DNA of 64,000 nucleotides from Actinomadura spongiicola. Lineage in GTDB: Bacteria > Actinomycetota > Actinomycetes > Streptosporangiales > Streptosporangiaceae. Made by a program: the position numbers and the translations under genes. The notes under the pieces are model-generated. The model saw only the letters and a list, made by a program, of their open reading frames with translations, had not been told where the DNA came from and searched no databases. The stretch lies in the NCBI RefSeq assembly GCF_003432485.1, contig NZ_QVNQ01000005.1, forward strand, positions 248,001-312,000, written 5' to 3'. Position 1 is the first letter of the stretch; each line of letters starts with the position of its first letter. Positions 34,952 to 43,967 of the stretch are shown in pieces.

Positions 34952-35394
34952 CTAGGGATGAGAAATCGCGTACCACCTCGGCGGCGCCCCCGCGTTCCCG
35001 GGCCGGCCTCGGCTGGATGCAACTTCCGGCTTCGTTCCTGCCGCGGCCGCTGTCGTCAACCGCGCAATCACTGTAGTGCGCCCCCTCCGGGAGTCGCGCA
35101 CCGGGTCACGGATCACACCCCGGATCGCCCGCCGGGACGATTGACTCGCGGGCGTCCGGGCAAGGTCGCGATAGGCTCGCGAAAAGGGCGCGGCATGATC
35201 CCCGAGGACCCCGGACGGGGCGGCCGCACGGGCCCGGAGGAGAGTGCCGGAACAAGGAAGAGGCGCCGCGCCGCCGGACGTTGTCGCCCTTGGATCGCCC
35301 TGGATCGTCCTGGGCGGCGGGTCGGGCGTGAACACGGCGGCACAACATCACAGAGTGGATCTGTAACACCGGTTCGAGAGGAGCCTGGCGTTCC
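34952..35394. promoter_or_regulatory. Divergent region between ctaB and tkt
   Basis: 443 bp without a well-supported gene. It must hold the ctaB promoter and the promoter of the pentose phosphate cluster. TTGACT (35141-35146) and TAGGCT (35172-35177) are seen on the plus strand but are 25 bases apart, too far for a standard pair. The last 200 bases are covered by a 67-codon ORF described separately, and GAGAGGAG at 35376-35383 is the probable tkt ribosome site. Confidence 0.4.
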
Positions 35395-35398
35395 GTGA
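35195..35398 (+). CDS. Possible upstream ORF overlapping the tkt start
   Basis: 67 codons from ATG 35195, preceded by AAAAGGG six bases upstream and a TAGGCT element at 35172. Its TGA overlaps the tkt GTG by four bases (GTGA), the layout of translational coupling. Against it, the last third uses many A- and T-ending codons, unlike real genes here, and the product (basic, Arg/Gly/Pro-rich) matches no family I know. It may be a leader ORF or chance. Confidence 0.25.
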   Translation: MIPEDPGRGGRTGPEESAGTRKRRRAAGRCRPWIALDRPGRRVGREHGGTTSQSGSVTPVREEPGVP

Positions 35399-37521
35399 GC
35401 AGGAACAACAGCACGTTTGAATGGTCCGACCAGGACCGGCGGGCGGTGGACGTGATCCGCGCCCTGGCCATGGACGCGGTCGAGGAGGCGGGGTCCGGCC
35501 ACCCGGGGACGGCGATGAGCCTCGCGCCCGCCGCCTACCTCCTCTTCCAGCGGTTCCTCCGGCACGACCCGACCGACCCGCACTGGGCCGGCCGGGACAG
35601 ATTCGTGTTGTCCTGCGGACACTCCAGCCTGACCCTTTACATCCAGCTGTACCTGTCGGGCTACCCGATGACGCTGGACGACCTGAAGGCGCTGCGCAAG
35701 TGGGGCAGCCTCACCCCCGGCCACCCCGAGGTCGGGCACACCGCCGGGGTGGAGACGACGACCGGGCCGCTCGGCCAGGGCATCGCGAACGCCGTCGGGA
35801 TGGCGATGGCGGCGCGCCGCGAACGCGGCCTGTTCGACCCGGACGCGCCCGAGGGCGAGTCGCCGTTCGACCACACGATCTGGGCGTTCGCGTCCGACGG
35901 CGACATCCAGGAGGGCATCAGCCACGAGGCGAGCGCCCTCGCCGCCCACCAGCGGCTCGGGAACCTGGTCCTGCTGTACGACGACAACCACATCTCGATC
36001 GAGGACGACACCGCGATCGCGCTGTCGGAGGACGTCCGGGCCCGGTACGCCGCGTACGGGTGGGACGTCCACCACGTCGACTGGACGGAGAACGGCGACT
36101 ACGAGGAGAACGTCGCCGCGCTCGCCGCCGCTTTCGAGGCCGCGAAGGCCGAGACGGCGCGTCCCTCCTTCATCGCGCTGCGGACCATCATCGGGTGGCC
36201 CGCGCCGAACAAGAAGAACACCGGCAAGATCCACGGTTCGGCGCTGGGCGAGGACGAGGTCGCCGCGACCAAGCGGATCCTCGGCATGGACCCGGCCGAG
36301 AGCTTCCACGTCCCCGAGGACGTCCTGGCGCACGCCCGCGGTGTGTCCGACCGGGGCCGCGCCGACCACGCCGAGTGGAACCGGGCGTTCGAGGCGTGGC
36401 GGGCGAAGAACCCCGAGCGGGCCGCCGAGTACGACCGGATCTCGACGCGCACGGCGCCGTCCGGGTGGGAGACCGCGCTGCCGGAGTTCGAGCCCGGCAA
36501 GGACATCGCGACCCGGGCGGCGTCCGGGCAGATCCTCGCCGCGCTGGCGCCGGTGCTGCCGGAGCTGTGGGGCGGCTCCGCCGACCTGGCCGAGAGCAAC
36601 AACACGACGATGAAGGGCGAGCCGTCGTTCGTCCCGGAGGAGTTCCAGACCAAGGAGTTCCCCGGGCACCGGTACGGCCGGACGCTGCACTTCGGTGTCC
36701 GGGAGCACGCGATGGCGGCGATCTGCAACGGCATCGCGCTGCACGGCGGCACGCGCCCCTACGGTGGCACGTTCCTGGTCTTCAGCGACTACATGCGCCC
36801 GGCGGTGCGGCTCGCCGCCCTGATGAGGCTGCCCGTGACGTTCGTGTGGACGCACGACTCGATCGGCCTCGGCGAGGACGGCCCGACGCACCAGCCGGTC
36901 GAGCACCTGTGGTCGCTGCGGGCGATCCCGGGCCTGGACGTCGTCCGTCCGGCCGACGCCAACGAGACGGCGGTCGCGTGGCGGACGATCCTCGGGCACA
37001 CCGACCGTCCGGCGGGGCTCGCGCTGACCCGGCAGAAGCTCCCGACGCTCGACCGCGGCGGCGCGCTCGCGTCCGCGGAGGGCACCGCGAAGGGCGGCTA
37101 CGTGCTCGCCGACGCCGACGGCGGACAGCCCGACGTGATCCTCATCGCGACGGGCAGCGAGGTGCAGCTCGCGCTGGAGGCGCGGGACGCGCTCCAGGCG
37201 GAGGGCACCCCGACCCGGGTCGTGTCGATGCCGTGCGTGGAGTGGTTCGAGGCGCAGTCCGACGCCTACCGGCAGGAGGTGCTGCCGCCCGGCGTGCGCG
37301 CCCGCGTGTCCGTGGAGGCGGGCGTGGCGCTCGGCTGGCGCGCCTACATCGGCGACGCCGGTGAGGCGGTGAGCCTGGAGCACTTCGGCGCGTCCGCCGA
37401 CTACAAGACGCTGTTCCTGCAGTTCGGCATCACCGCCGAGCGGATCGTCGCGGCGGCGAAGGCCAGCCTGATCAAGGCGTGCGTCAAGCACGCCGGACGC
37501 GGCGAGACGACCGGCAACTGA
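35395..37521 (+). CDS. tkt: Transketolase
   Basis: 708 residues. Thiamine-diphosphate enzyme moving two-carbon units between sugar phosphates in the non-oxidative pentose phosphate pathway. GSGHPGTAMSLAP, HTAGVETTTGPLGQG, the TPP motif from SDGDIQEG to DDNHIS, and FGVREHAMAAICNG are family signatures, and the length is standard. GTG start; the ribosome site GAGAGGAG is about eleven bases upstream. First enzyme gene of the cluster. Confidence 0.96.
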   Translation: MSRNNSTFEWSDQDRRAVDVIRALAMDAVEEAGSGHPGTAMSLAPAAYLLFQRFLRHDPTDPHWAGRDRFVLSCGHSSLTLYIQLYLSGYPMTLDDLKALRKWGSLTPGHPEVGHTAGVETTTGPLGQGIANAVGMAMAARRERGLFDPDAPEGESPFDHTIWAFASDGDIQEGISHEASALAAHQRLGNLVLLYDDNHISIEDDTAIALSEDVRARYAAYGWDVHHVDWTENGDYEENVAALAAAFEAAKAETARPSFIALRTIIGWPAPNKKNTGKIHGSALGEDEVAATKRILGMDPAESFHVPEDVLAHARGVSDRGRADHAEWNRAFEAWRAKNPERAAEYDRISTRTAPSGWETALPEFEPGKDIATRAASGQILAALAPVLPELWGGSADLAESNNTTMKGEPSFVPEEFQTKEFPGHRYGRTLHFGVREHAMAAICNGIALHGGTRPYGGTFLVFSDYMRPAVRLAALMRLPVTFVWTHDSIGLGEDGPTHQPVEHLWSLRAIPGLDVVRPADANETAVAWRTILGHTDRPAGLALTRQKLPTLDRGGALASAEGTAKGGYVLADADGGQPDVILIATGSEVQLALEARDALQAEGTPTRVVSMPCVEWFEAQSDAYRQEVLPPGVRARVSVEAGVALGWRAYIGDAGEAVSLEHFGASADYKTLFLQFGITAERIVAAAKASLIKACVKHAGRGETTGN

Positions 37522-37572
37522 GCCCCGCAACCGAGCCGGGCGAGTGAGCCCGGCGACTAGGAGGCAGGCACG

Positions 37573-38688
37573 ATGAGCGACAACCTGAAGGCGCTCTCGG
37601 ACGAGGGCGTGTCGATCTGGCTCGACGACATCAGCCGGGAGCGGCTGCGGTCGGGCAACCTCGCGGAGCTGGTCAAGGACAGGCATGTCGTCGGCGTCAC
37701 GTCCAACCCGACGATCTTCGCGAAGGCGTTGAGCAAGGGCGACGCCTACGACGACCAGGTCCGCGACCTCGCGGTCCTCGGGGTGGACGTCGAGGAGGCC
37801 TCCCGGGCGATCATCACCCGGGACATCCGGTGGGGGTGCGACGTCCTGCGCCCGGTGTACGACCGGACGGACGGGCTCGACGGCCGCGTGTCGATCGAGG
37901 TCGATCCGCGCCTCGCCGACGACACCCGCGCCACCGCCGCCGAGGCGAAGATGCTGTGGTGGCTGGTGGACCGGCCCAACCTGTTCATCAAGATCCCCGC
38001 GACGAAGGAGGGTCTGGCGGCGATCACGTCGACGCTGGCCGAGGGCATCAGCGTGAACGTGACGCTGATCTTCTCGCTGGAACGCTACGGCGAGGTCATC
38101 GACGCGTTCTTCGCCGGGCTGGAGCGGGCGAGGGAGAACGGCCACGACCTGTCGAAGATCGCGTCGGTGGCGTCGTTCTTCGTCAGCCGGGTGGACACCG
38201 AGATCGACAAGCGGCTCGACAAGATCGGTTCGGAGGAGGCGAAGGGGCTGCGCTCCAAGGCGGGTCTCGCCAACGCCCGGCTCGCGTACGCGCTGTACGA
38301 GGAGAAGTTCGGCACCGACCGGTGGCGGGCGCTGAAGGACGCGGGGGCCCGTCCCCAGCGTCCCCTGTGGGCCTCGACCGGCGTGAAGGACCCCGACCTC
38401 GACGACACCCTGTACGTGGTGGAGCTGGTCGCGCCGGGCACCGTCAACACGATGCCGGAGGCGACGCTGGTCGCAGTGGCCGACCACGGTCAGGTGCGCG
38501 GCGACACCGTGCGCGGCGCCTACGACGACGCCCGCGCGCACATGGCGGCGTTGAAGTCCGTCGGAGTGGACTACGACGACGTGGTGCGGGTGCTGGAGGA
38601 GGAGGGCGTCGAGAAGTTCGCGGCCTCGTGGAAGGAGCTGATCGGCTCCATCTCCGGTGAGCTGGAGGACAAGAGGGCCGGCGCGTGA
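37573..38688 (+). CDS. tal: Transaldolase
   Basis: 371 residues, the long actinobacterial/cyanobacterial transaldolase type. Moves dihydroxyacetone units between sugar phosphates. The Schiff-base lysine is Lys140 in LFIKIPATKEG, with VTSNPTIF near the N-terminus and NVTLIFSLERY after it. TAGGAGG lies about nine bases upstream. The stop overlaps the next gene by four bases (GTGA). Confidence 0.95.
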   Translation: MSDNLKALSDEGVSIWLDDISRERLRSGNLAELVKDRHVVGVTSNPTIFAKALSKGDAYDDQVRDLAVLGVDVEEASRAIITRDIRWGCDVLRPVYDRTDGLDGRVSIEVDPRLADDTRATAAEAKMLWWLVDRPNLFIKIPATKEGLAAITSTLAEGISVNVTLIFSLERYGEVIDAFFAGLERARENGHDLSKIASVASFFVSRVDTEIDKRLDKIGSEEAKGLRSKAGLANARLAYALYEEKFGTDRWRALKDAGARPQRPLWASTGVKDPDLDDTLYVVELVAPGTVNTMPEATLVAVADHGQVRGDTVRGAYDDARAHMAALKSVGVDYDDVVRVLEEEGVEKFAASWKELIGSISGELEDKRAGA

Positions 38689-40364
38689 CCTCGGTGGTGA
38701 CCGCCGGGGGGATCTCGGTCACCATCCGCGGCGCCGTCGTCGACGAGAGCGAGACGGTCTTGGACCGTCTCGTCTCCGACGGCGTTCCGGGTGCGCTGAC
38801 GTCCGGGAACGCCAAGCTCTGGGGGCCCGACGCGGCCCCGCTGGCGGCCCGGCGGCTGGGCTGGCTGGACCTGCCGGAGACCTCGCGGTCGCTGGCGGAC
38901 CGGCTGGCCGAGCCCGCGGCGGAGGCCCGTGACACCGGGCTCGACCGGGTGGTCCTGGTCGCCGCGGGCGGGTCCGCGCTCGCCGCGGACGCGATGTTCC
39001 GCACCGCGCGGGCCGGCGCGGAGACCGCCGGGGGGCCGGAGCTGATCGTCCTCGACACCACCGATCCGCACGAGGTGTCGGGGGTCCTGGCCGGCGACCT
39101 GCACCGGACGCTGGTGGTCGTGGTGGGCGAGAGCGTCGAGGCGGAGTCGCTGCGCCGCGTGTTCGGGCGCGCGTTCTCCGAGGCGGGTCTCGGCCGCGCC
39201 GAGCTGGCCCGCCGGTTCGTCGTCGTGGCCGAGGAGGGGTCGGCGCTGGAGCGTGCCGCGCTCGACGTGGGGCACAACCTCGTCCACGCGGAACCGGACG
39301 TCGACGACCGGTTCGGCGCGCTCGGCGCGCGGGGCCTCGTCGCGGCCGCGCTCGCGGGCGTCGACGTGGACGCCCTGCTGGACGAGGCGTCCCGGTTCGC
39401 GGAGGTGCTGCGGCAGCCGTACGACAACCCGGCCCTGGCGCTCGGCGCCGCGCTCGGCTCGTCGGGGCTCGGCGTCCGCGACAAGCTGGTCATCGCCGAC
39501 CACGGCTCCGGGCTCGCCGGCTTCACCGGATGGGCGGAGCAGCTGGTCGGCGGCGCGACCGGCAAGAACGGCGGGGGGCTGCTGCCGGTCGTCGTGGAGG
39601 GCGTCGACGCGCCCGGCTTCGACCTCGCCGACGATCTGCGCCGGGTCATCCTCGGCCGGCGCCCCGACGAGCCGGGGCCGGGCCGCGAGGCGGGCGTGAG
39701 CGTCGCCGGGCCGCTCGGCGCGCAGTTCCTGCTGTGGGAGTACGCGACGGCGGTGGCGTGCCGGGTCATCGGCGTCGACCCGTTCGACGAGCCGGACACC
39801 GGCGAGTCGCGGGAGAGCACGGCGGTGCTGCTGCGCTCTGAGGAGGGCGCGGCGCCCACGGTGGTGCGCACACCGCCGGAGCTGGTGTCGGGCGCGGTGG
39901 AGGTGCACGGCCCACGGGACGCGCTGCGCGGCGCGCGAACGCTCGCCGAGGCCCTGGACGTGATCCTGGAGGACGTCCCGGACGGCGGGTATCTCGCGGT
40001 GACGGCGTACCTGGACCGGGTCGGGGACGCGGCGGCGGCCGGGCTGCGTCCACTGCTGGCGGCTCGGGTCGCCAAGATCCGCAGGCGCCCGGTGCCCGTC
40101 ACGTTCGGCTGGGGGCCACGGGCCCTGCACACGGTCGGCCAGTACCACAAGGGCGGCCCGGCGAACGGCGTGTTCCTCCAGGTCACCGGTGCGATAACGG
40201 ACGACGTCGACGTTCCGGGACGCCCGTACAGCCTCGGGGAGCTGCAGCTCGCGCAGGCGTTCGGCGACCTGCGGGTGGTGCGGTCGCTCGGGCATCCCGC
40301 CGTCCGCCTCCATCTGCGCGACCGCGCGGAGGGCATCGCCCAACTGATCGAGGCGCTGGACTGA
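38685..40364 (+). CDS. pgi: Glucose-6-phosphate isomerase family protein, copy 1
   Basis: 559 residues with two SIS-type sugar-isomerase domains, coupled to tal by a GTGA overlap. It belongs to the divergent isomerase branch that sits beside, or is fused to, transaldolase. AAGGSALAADAM keeps a GGS sugar-phosphate loop, and GQYHKGGP near the C-terminus keeps the Lys region. The usual SKSGT loop is GESVEAES, and the loop holding the catalytic Glu (ESTGK in relatives) reads GGATGK. Isomerase activity is therefore likely from context but not assured by the residues. Confidence 0.75.
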   Translation: MTSVVTAGGISVTIRGAVVDESETVLDRLVSDGVPGALTSGNAKLWGPDAAPLAARRLGWLDLPETSRSLADRLAEPAAEARDTGLDRVVLVAAGGSALAADAMFRTARAGAETAGGPELIVLDTTDPHEVSGVLAGDLHRTLVVVVGESVEAESLRRVFGRAFSEAGLGRAELARRFVVVAEEGSALERAALDVGHNLVHAEPDVDDRFGALGARGLVAAALAGVDVDALLDEASRFAEVLRQPYDNPALALGAALGSSGLGVRDKLVIADHGSGLAGFTGWAEQLVGGATGKNGGGLLPVVVEGVDAPGFDLADDLRRVILGRRPDEPGPGREAGVSVAGPLGAQFLLWEYATAVACRVIGVDPFDEPDTGESRESTAVLLRSEEGAAPTVVRTPPELVSGAVEVHGPRDALRGARTLAEALDVILEDVPDGGYLAVTAYLDRVGDAAAAGLRPLLAARVAKIRRRPVPVTFGWGPRALHTVGQYHKGGPANGVFLQVTGAITDDVDVPGRPYSLGELQLAQAFGDLRVVRSLGHPAVRLHLRDRAEGIAQLIEALD

Positions 40365-40498
40365 CCGACGCACCGGGCCGGCCGGGCACCCGCTGACCAG
40401 GGCGCTGTCATCCGCTGTCATCACGCCGCAACAAAGATCGTGGGAGATGGTCGCGAATGCCCATTCTCTCCTGAAACGATGGGGGGCAGGAGGGAACG

Positions 40499-42196
40499 GT
40501 GGCGGGATTCGACGTACTGACGCGCGGCGACGTGCTGGAATCGGCGTTGCAGGCGCGAGACCACCTCGTGAGCTGCGGCGTGCCGGGCGCGCTGGCCGCG
40601 AAGGACCCGCGGCTGTGGGGGGCCCGCGCGGTCGACCACAGCCGCCTCGGCTGGCTCGACCTGCCGTTCGCGTCCCGTGGCCTGCTCAAACAGGTGGACG
40701 GCCTGGTCGAGGAGGCGCGTCACTCGGGGCTCGACCACATCGTGCTGATCGGCGTGGGCGCGGAGAGCCTCGCCGCGCAGGCGATCGTGGAGGCGCACAC
40801 GCCCACGGTGGCGGCCGCGCGCCGCGCCGACGAGCGGTCCGGACGCGGCGGTCCGGGCGGGCTGACCGTCCTGGACGGCAGCGACACCGCCCCGCTCGCG
40901 TTCGCGATGGAGCGACTCGACCGGACGCTGGTCGTCCTGGCCAGCAAGGCGGGCGTGTCGCTGGAGGGCGACGCCTACCGGCGGATCTTCACGGCGGCGT
41001 TCCGGGAGCGTGGCCTGTCCGAACGGGAGATCGCGAACCGGTTCCTCGTGATCACCGATCATGGAAGCCCGCTGCACGACTACGCCCGGCAGTGCGGCTA
41101 CCGGATCGGGCTGACCGACCCGTACCTGCCGGGTCACTACGGGGCGCTGTCGGCGTACGGGCTGGTCCCGGCCGTCCTCGCGGGCGCCGACACCGACAGG
41201 CTGCTGGAGGAGGCCGCGACGCTGATGCCGTCGCTGGCCAAGGACGAGGACAATCCCGGCCTGTTGCTGGGCGCGGTCCTCGGCGGCTGCGCGCAGCAGG
41301 GCCCCGGCGGCCTGGCCCGCGACAAGATGGTGCTGCGCGAGCCCGGCGGGCCGGGCGCGCTCAGCGCCTGGATCTCCCAGCTCCTCGCCGTCGGCACCGG
41401 CAAGCGCGGCAAGGGCGTCGTGACGTTCGAGCCGCCCGGTGGGCGGGGCCCGTTCCCCGACGTGCACGGCGTGTCGATCAATCCGCGGTCGGCGGCCGAC
41501 GACGAGGAGTCCGACACCTCCGTGTGGGCGCCGCTCGGCGCGCAGTTCGTGCTGTGGGAGTACGCGACGGCGGTCGCCGGGTGGCTGCTCGGCGTGAACC
41601 CGTTCGAGGCGGGCAGCACGGTCGTCCAGGAGTCGGAGGACGACGCGGCGGCCCTGCTGCGGGCGGCGGGCCGCGGTCCGCTGACCGACGAGCGGCCGGT
41701 GTACGTCGAGGACGGCATCGAGGTCCACGCCGACTTCCCGTGGCCGCCGGGCGCGGAGCTGCGGACCGTTCTCGGCGGGCTGGTCGCGTCGGTGCCGTCC
41801 GAGGGGTATCTGTCGGTCATGACGTACCTGTCGGGCGACTTCTCCGGCCGGTACCTCGCGCCGTCCTTCGCCCGCGCGTCGGGACGTCCCGTCACCTACG
41901 GGCCCGGGCCGGCCTACCCGCACGCGACGGGACCGGTGCACAAGGACGGGCCGGGCAACGGCGCGTTCCTCATCATCACCGGCGACCCGGCGCCCGGCGA
42001 CGTGCTCGCCTCGCAGCCCGTCCCCGGCCGCCCCTACAGCCTGGCGAAGCTGCAGATCGCGCGGGCGCTCGGTGAGCTGCGGGCGCTGCGCGAACGGCGG
42101 TTCCCGGTGATCCGGCTGCATCTGCGCGACCCGGCGGACGGCGTGGGCAGACTGATCGAGGCCGTCCGGGACGTGGCGGGGGCGCGCAGACCGTGA
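40499..42196 (+). CDS. Glucose-6-phosphate isomerase family protein, copy 2 (diverged paralogue)
   Basis: 565 residues, clearly homologous along its whole length to the gene before it (shared GVPGAL near residue 30, RLGWLDLPF/E, PLGAQF-LWEYATAVA, PGRPYSL-LQ-A-A). Active-site loops differ further from the norm: GGS is GAE, the phosphate loop is ASKAGVSLE, WAEQL is WISQL, the Glu loop is AVGTGK, and the Lys motif is PVHKDGP. It has its own ribosome site (AGGAGGG, five bases before the GTG) and a 134-bp upstream gap, so it may be separately controlled. It could be inactive, regulatory, or a partner subunit. Confidence 0.65.
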   Translation: MAGFDVLTRGDVLESALQARDHLVSCGVPGALAAKDPRLWGARAVDHSRLGWLDLPFASRGLLKQVDGLVEEARHSGLDHIVLIGVGAESLAAQAIVEAHTPTVAAARRADERSGRGGPGGLTVLDGSDTAPLAFAMERLDRTLVVLASKAGVSLEGDAYRRIFTAAFRERGLSEREIANRFLVITDHGSPLHDYARQCGYRIGLTDPYLPGHYGALSAYGLVPAVLAGADTDRLLEEAATLMPSLAKDEDNPGLLLGAVLGGCAQQGPGGLARDKMVLREPGGPGALSAWISQLLAVGTGKRGKGVVTFEPPGGRGPFPDVHGVSINPRSAADDEESDTSVWAPLGAQFVLWEYATAVAGWLLGVNPFEAGSTVVQESEDDAAALLRAAGRGPLTDERPVYVEDGIEVHADFPWPPGAELRTVLGGLVASVPSEGYLSVMTYLSGDFSGRYLAPSFARASGRPVTYGPGPAYPHATGPVHKDGPGNGAFLIITGDPAPGDVLASQPVPGRPYSLAKLQIARALGELRALRERRFPVIRLHLRDPADGVGRLIEAVRDVAGARRP

Positions 42197-42402
42197 TCTT
42201 CACCGCCGTCGTCTCGGGGGAGACGGCCATCACCGCCCGGGGGTCGTTGCAGGGGGCCGCCGAACGGGTACGGCTGCCTCTGCGGGACCGCCGGGCGGGG
42301 CCGGCCCGGCCGCTCGAACCCGCCCGAGGAGAGGGACGAGCGCGCGGGACCGTCCCGGAGACGGGGCCATCCGAGCGAGAGCTAACGAAGGGGACCACGT
42401 GA
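42193..42402 (+). CDS. Small ORF bridging pgi copy 2 and zwf
   Basis: 69 codons, GTG 42193 overlapping the preceding stop by four bases and a TGA overlapping the zwf GTG by four bases. The first 25 codons have typical high G/C third positions; the rest drift to CGA, GGA, CTA and similar rare codons. The product is basic with no recognised domain. A real small protein, or simply an open frame across a GC-rich gap that carries the zwf ribosome site (AAGGGG). Confidence 0.3.
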   Translation: MIFTAVVSGETAITARGSLQGAAERVRLPLRDRRAGPARPLEPARGEGRARGTVPETGPSERELTKGTT

Positions 42403-43949
42403 CCGACCCATTGACCGGCGCATCGACCGGCCCGGCCAATCCGCTCCGCGACCCGCGGGACAAGCGCCTGCCGCGCGTGGCCGGGCCGTGCGTGCTCGTC
42501 CTGTTCGGCGTCACCGGCGACCTGTCGCGCAAGAAGCTGCTTCCGGCGATCTACGACCTGGCGAACCGGGGGCTGCTGCCGCCGGGGTTCTCCCTCGTCG
42601 GGTTCGCCCGCCGCGACTGGGAGCACGAGGACTTCCGCCAGATCGCCTACGAGTCGGTCAAGGCGCACGCCCGGACCCCGTTCCGCGAGGACGTCTGGAC
42701 GCATCTGTCGGAGGGCATGCACTTCGTCCCCGGCACCTTCGACGACCCGGGCGCGTTCGACGCGCTGTCGATGGCCGTGAAGGAGCTGGACGGCAGCCGC
42801 GGCACGGGCGGCAACTACGCCTTCTACCTGTCGATCCCGCCGAAGTTCTTCCCGGAGGTCGTCGAGCAGCTGCGGCGCAGCGGCCTCGCCGAGCCCAGGG
42901 ACCGGGCGTGGCGGCGGGTCGTCATCGAGAAGCCGTTCGGCCGTGACCTGAAGACCGCGCAGGAGCTGAACGACACCGTCCACCGCGTCTTCCCCGAGGA
43001 GTCGATCTTCCGGATCGACCACTACCTCGGCAAGGAGACCGTGCAGAACATCCTGGCGTTGCGGTTCGCCAACACGATGTTCGAACCGATCTGGAACCGT
43101 TCGTTCGTCGACCACGTGCAGATCACGATGGCCGAGGACATCGGCATCGGCGGCCGGGCCGGGTACTACGACGGCATCGGCGCGGCCCGCGACGTCATCC
43201 AGAACCACCTCCTGCAACTGCTGGCGCTGACGGCGATGGAGGAGCCCACCTCGTTCAGCGCGGAGGCCGTCCGCGCCGAGAAGGCCAAGATCCTCTCGGC
43301 GGTGCGGGTGCCGGGCGACCTGGCCGCGTCGACGGCGCGGGGCCAGTACGCGGCGGGCTGGCAGGGCGGCGTGAACGTCCGGGGCTATCTGGAGGAGGAC
43401 GGCATCCCCGCCGACTCCTGCACCGAGACCTACGCCGCGGTGAAACTGGAGATCGACAACCGCCGGTGGGCGGGCGTCCCGTTCTACCTGCGCACCGGCA
43501 AGCGGCTCAGCCGCCGCGTGACGGAGGTCGCGATGGTGTTCCAGCAGGCGCCGCACCTGCCGTTCTCCGAGACCGACACCGAGGAGCTCGGGCAGAACGC
43601 GCTGGTCATGCGGGTGCAGCCGGACGAGGGCATCACGGTCAGGTTCGGGTCGAAGGTGCCGGGCACCTCGATGGAGATCCGGGACGTCAACATGGACTTC
43701 GCCTACGGCGAGTCGTTCACCGAGACCTCGCCGGAGGCCTACGAACGGCTGCTGCTGGACGTGCTGATCGGCGATCCGCCGCTGTTCCCGCGCCAGGAGG
43801 AGGTCGAACTGTCCTGGAAGATCCTCGACCCGATCGAGGAGTTCTGGGCGGGCCGCGGCGGCCTCGACCAGTACAAGTCCGGCGGCTACGGGCCCGACAG
43901 CGCCGACGAGTTGATGGCGCGCGACGGGCGCACGTGGCGGCGGCTCTAG
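42399..43949 (+). CDS. zwf: Glucose-6-phosphate dehydrogenase
   Basis: 516 residues. Oxidises glucose-6-phosphate to the lactone with reduction of NADP, the entry to the oxidative pentose phosphate pathway. LFGVTGDLSRKKLLPA is the nucleotide-binding loop, EKPFGRDLKTAQ and RIDHYLGKE (about 205-213) bind substrate, with the catalytic His in IEEFWAGRGG's preceding domain context uncertain. GTG start. Followed after 18 bases by opcA, its activator. Confidence 0.95.
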   Translation: MTDPLTGASTGPANPLRDPRDKRLPRVAGPCVLVLFGVTGDLSRKKLLPAIYDLANRGLLPPGFSLVGFARRDWEHEDFRQIAYESVKAHARTPFREDVWTHLSEGMHFVPGTFDDPGAFDALSMAVKELDGSRGTGGNYAFYLSIPPKFFPEVVEQLRRSGLAEPRDRAWRRVVIEKPFGRDLKTAQELNDTVHRVFPEESIFRIDHYLGKETVQNILALRFANTMFEPIWNRSFVDHVQITMAEDIGIGGRAGYYDGIGAARDVIQNHLLQLLALTAMEEPTSFSAEAVRAEKAKILSAVRVPGDLAASTARGQYAAGWQGGVNVRGYLEEDGIPADSCTETYAAVKLEIDNRRWAGVPFYLRTGKRLSRRVTEVAMVFQQAPHLPFSETDTEELGQNALVMRVQPDEGITVRFGSKVPGTSMEIRDVNMDFAYGESFTETSPEAYERLLLDVLIGDPPLFPRQEEVELSWKILDPIEEFWAGRGGLDQYKSGGYGPDSADELMARDGRTWRRL

Positions 43950-43967
43950 AGGAACGGGGGCTCTCGC

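Noticed and set aside
34952..35394. Possible riboswitch (for example TPP) ahead of transketolase
   Set aside because: No conserved riboswitch core sequence or consistent fold was seen.
32843..35398. 851-codon plus-strand frame opposite prsW and ctaB
   Set aside because: Composition is repetitive Arg/Gly/Asp/His and it lies antisense to two clear membrane-protein genes. Only its last 67 codons, past ctaB, were considered separately.
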